A stretch of 64,000 nt of DNA from Tetrapyrgos nigripes (lineage: Eukaryota; Basidiomycota; Agaricomycetes; Agaricales; Campanellaceae), in contig JAACJM010000015.1 in the NCBI GenBank assembly GCA_013368315.1, positions 1-64,000 of the forward strand. Direction: 5' to 3'. Numbering within the stretch: the first letter of the stretch is position 1; the number at the start of each line of letters is the position of its first letter. Both the position numbers and the translations under genes were made by a program. Shown in pieces: positions 56,609 through 64,000 of this stretch. A model generated the notes under the pieces. The model saw only the letters and a list, made by a program, of their open reading frames with translations, had not been told where the DNA came from and did no database searches.

Positions 56609-59600
56609 TCATTCAGGAAGACCGTCGAATGTGAGTAGGTTCAGCATAGCTGTGGTCACTGGATCGTCATCTTGGTCAAGGGTTGAACCTTCTTCAATGC
56701 ATCGTTGCATTTGTGCATCAAGCAGACGCCTAGTTCATTCAAAAAGAGGTCAGGATCATCAAGTACATGCATACGCAGGAAGACTTCCGGACCTTAACTG
56801 ATTTGCCAGAGAACCAATACGCCCTGATGCCTGCAGTTTGAGACTACCGTCTTTGGCTTTAACAGTGAGGCCATTCTGCACGTGGTGAACGGTTAGTGGA
56901 CCGCCAAAGAGCAAAACACTCCAGATAGGGATCTAGTTGAACGGCTCTTCAGTTTGGTACCGCCGAATCATCTGGAACTATCGTACCTCCGTCGCATCCC
57001 TCAAAAACGACTTGCTAGTTTCAACCTTCTGGAAATACACCAATAAGAATGATTTCCACGCTGTGTGTTCAAATAGAACACTGGATGGATGTAGGAATAC
57101 TCTTCCCCCTCCGAGATCATGGAACCAGTAATCTTTAGCGGCATTCTCCCTCTGGACAGTCCCGCCTTGTACTTTGTCAAACTTGACGTTCTTGTCAGGT
57201 AATTGAACACGAGCCACTCTAGGCCATAAACCTCCAAGCACAATAGATTTGATGAGGTTGAGATTGGAACTGTTCACGTTGAGGTTGGCTGAAGAGGGAT
57301 CAGAATCTTCGGAAATGAATCCCATCGAGACGAGAGTTCCAAAGTATTCGCGTCGAAGCATTGAAATTTCGCGAATGGTCGTTGAGGAGATAAAATTCTG
57401 GGGAGGAGGTTCGGCGATGGGTGTTTGAGTTGAAAGAGAAGCATACCTCTTCACAAAACTGTCGAATTGCACTCTGAGAATTTCCATCTTTGTTTAGTTG
57501 CGTACATTTCTCGAAAGCGTGCAAATCAGTGAGCAGATCGCTGTTTCCGCGAGAAAACCGATTTTTGGCCCTAGTCAAAAGATATCAGCATTTAAATAAT
57601 CTCCAGAAAATAAAATTTCCGAATTACTGTTTTGCCTCTTCACGCTTCTCTGTAGGACTAAGAAAGAGAGGTTTTGATGATAGACAGGCGGCAATCGTCA
57701 AGATAGGTTCAAGGCATTTGAATATCGTGCCAAGGACCAGCATCTAGGGCGTTATTAGTGTGCTATGACGAGCAACGATGACTCAGTCTAGCGCACCTTG
57801 CCCAAGCGAAGATCAATTGGAAGCATTGCCTAGTAACTGTAAGCCATGGACATCGCACAAAAACTGAGAAACCAGCTTACCAAATGGCGACCCAAAGCAG
57901 TGAGTTTGTTCTCATTCAAGGCACCTAATTCTTCTAGAATGGATTGAGCACGATCCATAGCAGCGACTTTGGGAGGATCCACAGCTTGACTTAGGTACGT
58001 CTGCGTGTATCATTGGGCTCAGATCCGGCTCCAGAATACAAAAGGGGACTCACCTTCACATCTGCCTCCTCTCTCATAGCTTTGACAGACAACGAAACGT
58101 TTTCGAGAGGAACTCGAAGAATCTCGGGTACGGGATGTTTAGTCATCTCTTGCTCTTGTTTTCGAGTATATAATTTGTAGCAAGTTCCGGGTTGGGTACG
58201 GCCAGCTCTGCCCCGTCTCTGCTTCGCAGCTGCCTGAGTTACCCACGTTTCAACTAATTTCGATAAGTTTGTCTCGGCATCGTATTGGATTTCTTTGGCC
58301 TTCCCACTGTCAACTACATATAGAATGTCATCAATTGTGATGGATGTCTGTGAAGATCGCGTCAAGAGCTTGTAACATCACGATAGACAAGAGCGACGCA
58401 CCTCCGCGACATTGGTCGATACGACGATTTTCCAAGACGAAGTTTTAGCAAAGACTTGCATTTGCTCGGCACTCGTCAGATTGGCGTGGAGAGGTAGAAT
58501 CTTTGCTGTGTCTTTGGGAATAGCACCACGAATAGCATTGATACATTCGCGAATTTCTTGGACACCGGGAAGAAAGACCAGGATGCCGCCGACTTGTTTG
58601 CTTGTCGATATTATATGAGACACCAAGGTGGAAATTAGCTACATAATGTTATGCATTAGAACAGGGACAAGTCGTTTATATGCAAAACCCACCTGATAAT
58701 CGGTGCGATTGGCGCTAGAAATCCGTTGGATGCTCTTGACAGTTTCATCGTCGAGTCCAATCGACTTGAAGTGCTCATAGAGGGCCCTTTGAGACTTTTC
58801 GTTAACTTTTTGCCCAAAGTTTGTGGCAGGAGGTTTGTACTGCAGCTGCGGGATTATGTCCTCCAAGTATCTGCAAACTATTCAGTAGGGAAATGAAGTT
58901 GAAAAGCGGATTCCACATACACATCAGTAACTGGATGTGTGAATCCAGGTATTGTCAGGAGAGGTGCATTATTGAAGTATTTGACAAAAGTTTCGTGGTT
59001 TATCGTAGCCGACATGAGGATGACCTTCAGCTTTGGATTAGATTTGAGGAGTTCCTTGAGTTCGAGTAAGAGCAGGTCCCCATCTACGGAACGTTCATGA
59101 ACCTAAAGCAAATTAAGTATTGAGTGACTTGAAGTAGGATGCGAATGACATACCTCATCTACGATTATATGGGATACATCTTTCAGCTTGTCTCCGATAC
59201 TCAGTCGCCTCAGAACAACACCAGTGGTACAAAAAAGAAGAGCAGTCTTGTCCGTCATCTTCCTTTCCCCACGAATGGCATAGCCCACAGATCCGTCATC
59301 CATACGTTCGGCGGCAACACGAGCAGCCACGCCTATCGCTGAAATCCTACGAGGCTGAGTTATGACAATGGAAGCTTTTGAACCATAGCCGCCCAAAATC
59401 ATAGAGTCTAGGATGAATTGGGGCACTGTATTCATTCCATGTCATTTCATAAACGCTCATGATCTTTCGCGTGTTTGAAACTTACGTTGAGTAGTCTTTC
59501 CGCAACCTGGTTCATAACAGACATCAGACAGTGTGCCTGAAGACTCCAGAGCAATAACGTGCATACCTGTTTCACCGACGACAACGACGACTCGATTGCT

Positions 59601-61668
59601 ATCGAGAACACTCAAAAACTGCTCTTTGGATGTGAAAGCGGGCAGCTTCTTGCGCGCAAACAAGATCTGAGCGTACTGAACAAACCCTTTAGTCCAAAGA
59701 TCTGTGAGTAATGAGTGTGCTCACCTTTTCGCCTTCCCGGATCCTCTCATATTCTTCACTGATCTGCAAATCACTACGTATGACCTTTTGTGAAGTATTC
59801 CTAGCCTGTTTCTTGGCTGGCTTCAATGTTTGGGCGGAAACGTTGTTGGAAATAGGTTGTCGTGGTCGCGCCTCTTTGACCGGCATCATATGCTGCAGAA
59901 CAGAAGAAATGTCTGGGGGTCCTTTGTCCTCAACTTCAGCCCAGTTCTCTTCAATGCATTGCATTGCTGCCATGAGAAAGCCTTCCGGGCTATCGACAAA
60001 TTCTGGATTCTGTAAAGCTTGAAGAAGGGAAGAAAGGAGATGGAGACGAATATAAGCAGGCACTGAAGTCGATGTGAGGTACATGGGTGACTTTGAACGG
60101 TTGGGGTAAAGTCCCTCCGCAGAGAGCAGAATATGCAACGCAATCGGGGCGCTGAAAAGAGGCAGAACACAGTGTCCAGCGTCCTCGAAATGACCGCCGA
60201 GTGCCTCTACATCATTGGCTTTGATTACAAAGGAATCCTGGGGTGAGGCAGAAGTGAAAACTTCCTCGACTTCATCACCAAGGAGTCTTTTGCAGAGAAC
60301 AGCAACCAAAAGATCCCAATCATCAACTAGTCGAGGATCTTCTGTGCATTGCTTCACAATATGCGGAGGCCAACCAGCAACTTTCACTGCTCGTTCTTCT
60401 ATCCAACGACGCTTCAGGTCATCGTTCCCGGAATGAACAGATGTTACAAAAGGGTTGGAAGCATTATTGGAAGGCAGGAATCTCTGAGGCAAGTCACACT
60501 CAGGGACATGTAGAATTAGATATTCTATACACGCTTCCAGAGGAGAGAATGCGTCCAAAAGATTGGCAGTGACGGCAGAGGGCTTTGAGAGGTATTCAAC
60601 TGCGTTGGCTGCTTGGCGAGACTTGAAACCGAGACGCTGTAGTTGACCGGTGATATCGTTGGTACTCTCTGGTGGTATAGTCGATGAGACTTCATCTGAG
60701 TAGCTGGCTAATCCCTGTGATGACGACTTAAATATCGCAATAGAACGATACCGTCCATTCGCACCTGTTTCGCGACCTCTTCGACCATTTCACGAAGTGA
60801 AGGTGCCATCCTGACTGGAAGCGCTCGTGCAAATTCATTGGAAGCATTCCTACCCTTGCGAGTGTCTGAACCTGAGGGATCAGTATCCGCGGCGCCAGCA
60901 GCAGCTTCAATGCGTCTCTTTTCCGCACGAGCTTGCCTTTCCTCGACTTCTTTCCGAGCAGCAAATGGATCTGCCTCATACATCCATTTCTGATGATCGG
61001 GGGCTTTCTTGTGTTCTTCCTTGTTCCAATGTCATGAACAACAGATGAGATGCAAAAATGATCTTATGAACTTACCGATAATTCATTCCAGTATTCTCTG
61101 GGCCCCGGAGGTAGAACTCGGTTGAGTTGAAGACCATTGCAGAACTGCATTGTCAGAAGTTAACTAGCCATTGAAAATGCGATAGACAGCGAAAAAACGC
61201 GAACACGATACATAGCGTAAGTTGCGCCCCAATGACGGGCCTCTATAGCGGTTGGACATAATTTCGGTGGATGCGGCTCCAGTTGCACGGATTCTTTTTG
61301 TGACGTTTTCTTGTTAATCTTACTGAGAGTGATAATGAAGGAGAAACCACCGGCGCGTTGCCTCTAAATACGTTCAGAGAAAAGTTAGCCTGAGGAACGC
61401 TAGATCACATACAGTATCAACTATGGGTTTTTCCCAACCATTCTTTTGGCATCTGTCGGTACGAGTGAGAAAACAATCACTGCATTCGTGTGCAAAATAA
61501 GTACCGCTCATTGAGCAAGCTCAACGGGAATTTCGAGCCAGGAGGGAAAAGAGGCTTGGGATCATTGTTGTTTGATTCTATGGCTGACTGAGCAGTTGCA
61601 GGAGGCTTCGTGGATTTTGAAGAATTGCCTGCGTTGCCTGACTTGACGATGCCTCTACGGGGTGGCAT
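56609..61668 (-). CDS. DEAH/DEVH-box RNA helicase, DHX29/YLR419W type
   Basis: The start at 61668 gives MPPRRGIVKSGNAGNSSKS. The N-terminal region has a UBA-like and RWD-like part (TNDITGQLQRLGFKSRQAAN; PLEACIEYLILHVPE). Helicase motifs across exons: VVVVVGETG/CGKTTQ (I), ITQPRRISAIGVAARVA (Ia), VGYAIRGERK, FCTTGVVLRRL (Ib), HIIVDEV/HERSVDGD (II), LMSATINHETFVKYF (III), GILVFLPGVQEIRECI (IV), VSTNVAETSITIDD (V) and QRRGRAGRTQPG (VI). Then HA2 and OB-fold domains to FDGLPE with TGA at 56609-56611. About 1,350 residues, more than 15 introns. DHX29 remodels mRNA with the 43S complex during initiation; yeast YLR419W is poorly known. The exact orthologue group is inferred from N-terminal domains. 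Confidence 0.88.
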
Positions 61669-61744
61669 GCGAGTCTGAGTCAGAAAATTTTGGAGGATTG
61701 CTTACATCAGAAACTGCCGGCTCAGACGTATTCTCTCAACTTGC
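61669..61744. promoter_or_regulatory. 76-bp bidirectional promoter between two helicases
   Basis: Only 76 bases separate the start codons of the divergent DHX29-type and Prp22 genes. It contains no recognised TATA box. Both 5' UTRs must overlap the other gene's promoter or be very short, so the pair is almost certainly co-regulated. Confidence 0.6.

Positions 61745-64000
<2,256 letters not shown>

Overview
The window comes from a filamentous basidiomycete nuclear genome, most likely an agaricomycete. The genes are dense and occur on both strands. They carry many small introns of about 45-60 nt with GT(A/G)(A/C)G donors and (C/T)AG acceptors. Several architectures are typical of mushrooms: secreted intradiol-dioxygenase-like proteins, a ricin-B-type beta-trefoil protein, F-box-like/leucine-rich proteins and a SUR7/PalI protein with a long disordered tail. 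No bacterial operon structure, prophage, CRISPR array or secondary-metabolite core enzyme is visible. Multi-exon models were built by reading across frames, so start and stop coordinates are firmer than every internal splice site.

Layout. 1-2.6 kb: the 3' end of an unrecognised gene, a small hypothetical ORF, then about 1.8 kb of gene-free DNA with a decayed tandem duplication and an inverted-repeat element. 2.6-10.2 kb: a membrane-tailed WD40 protein (-), an unrecognised basic protein (+), the SM protein Sly1 (+) and an F-box-like protein (-). 10.2-15.2 kb: a repeat-bearing gap, then three ribosome genes in a row: stalk protein P1 (-), mitochondrial uL30m (-) and the AAA ATPase Rix7 (+). 15.2-21.5 kb: a mitochondrial BI-1/GHITM-type membrane protein (-), the LisH/WD40 corepressor Sif2/TBL1 (-) and the DCAF11-type WD40 protein (+). 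21.7-28.8 kb: a beta-trefoil protein, an ER-targeted agmatinase-type ureohydrolase, a SUR7/PalI protein and two hypothetical genes. 29.0-35.3 kb: the SIN3 corepressor and a membrane protein rich in PSAP and PPxY motifs. 35.3-37 kb: a gene-free stretch with a roughly 770-bp degenerate palindrome. 37-46 kb: SYO1, a RidA protein, a 3-hydroxyisobutyrate-dehydrogenase-like enzyme and a NAK-family kinase. 46.3-51.7 kb: an MFS anion permease, a Ctr copper transporter and exonuclease V. 52.5-56.4 kb: an intradiol-dioxygenase-like secreted protein and two hypothetical genes. 56.6-64 kb: two divergent DEAH-box helicases, a DHX29/YLR419W-type protein and Prp22 (cut by the window end).

Functional themes are mostly housekeeping: ribosome assembly (P1, uL30m, Rix7, Syo1), RNA helicases, chromatin corepression (Sin3 and Sif2 both belong to histone deacetylase complexes), and membrane traffic (Sly1, NAK kinase, PSAP/PPxY adaptor). 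I did not find a clear new multi-gene system. The most interesting signals sit inside single proteins: tandem ubiquitin-interacting motifs in exonuclease V, an RDEL ending on a signal-peptide agmatinase, an array of ESCRT/Nedd4-type late motifs, matching acidic di-leucine signals on two adjacent transporters, and a dioxygenase fold that appears to lack iron ligands. Two palindromic DNA elements also stand out.
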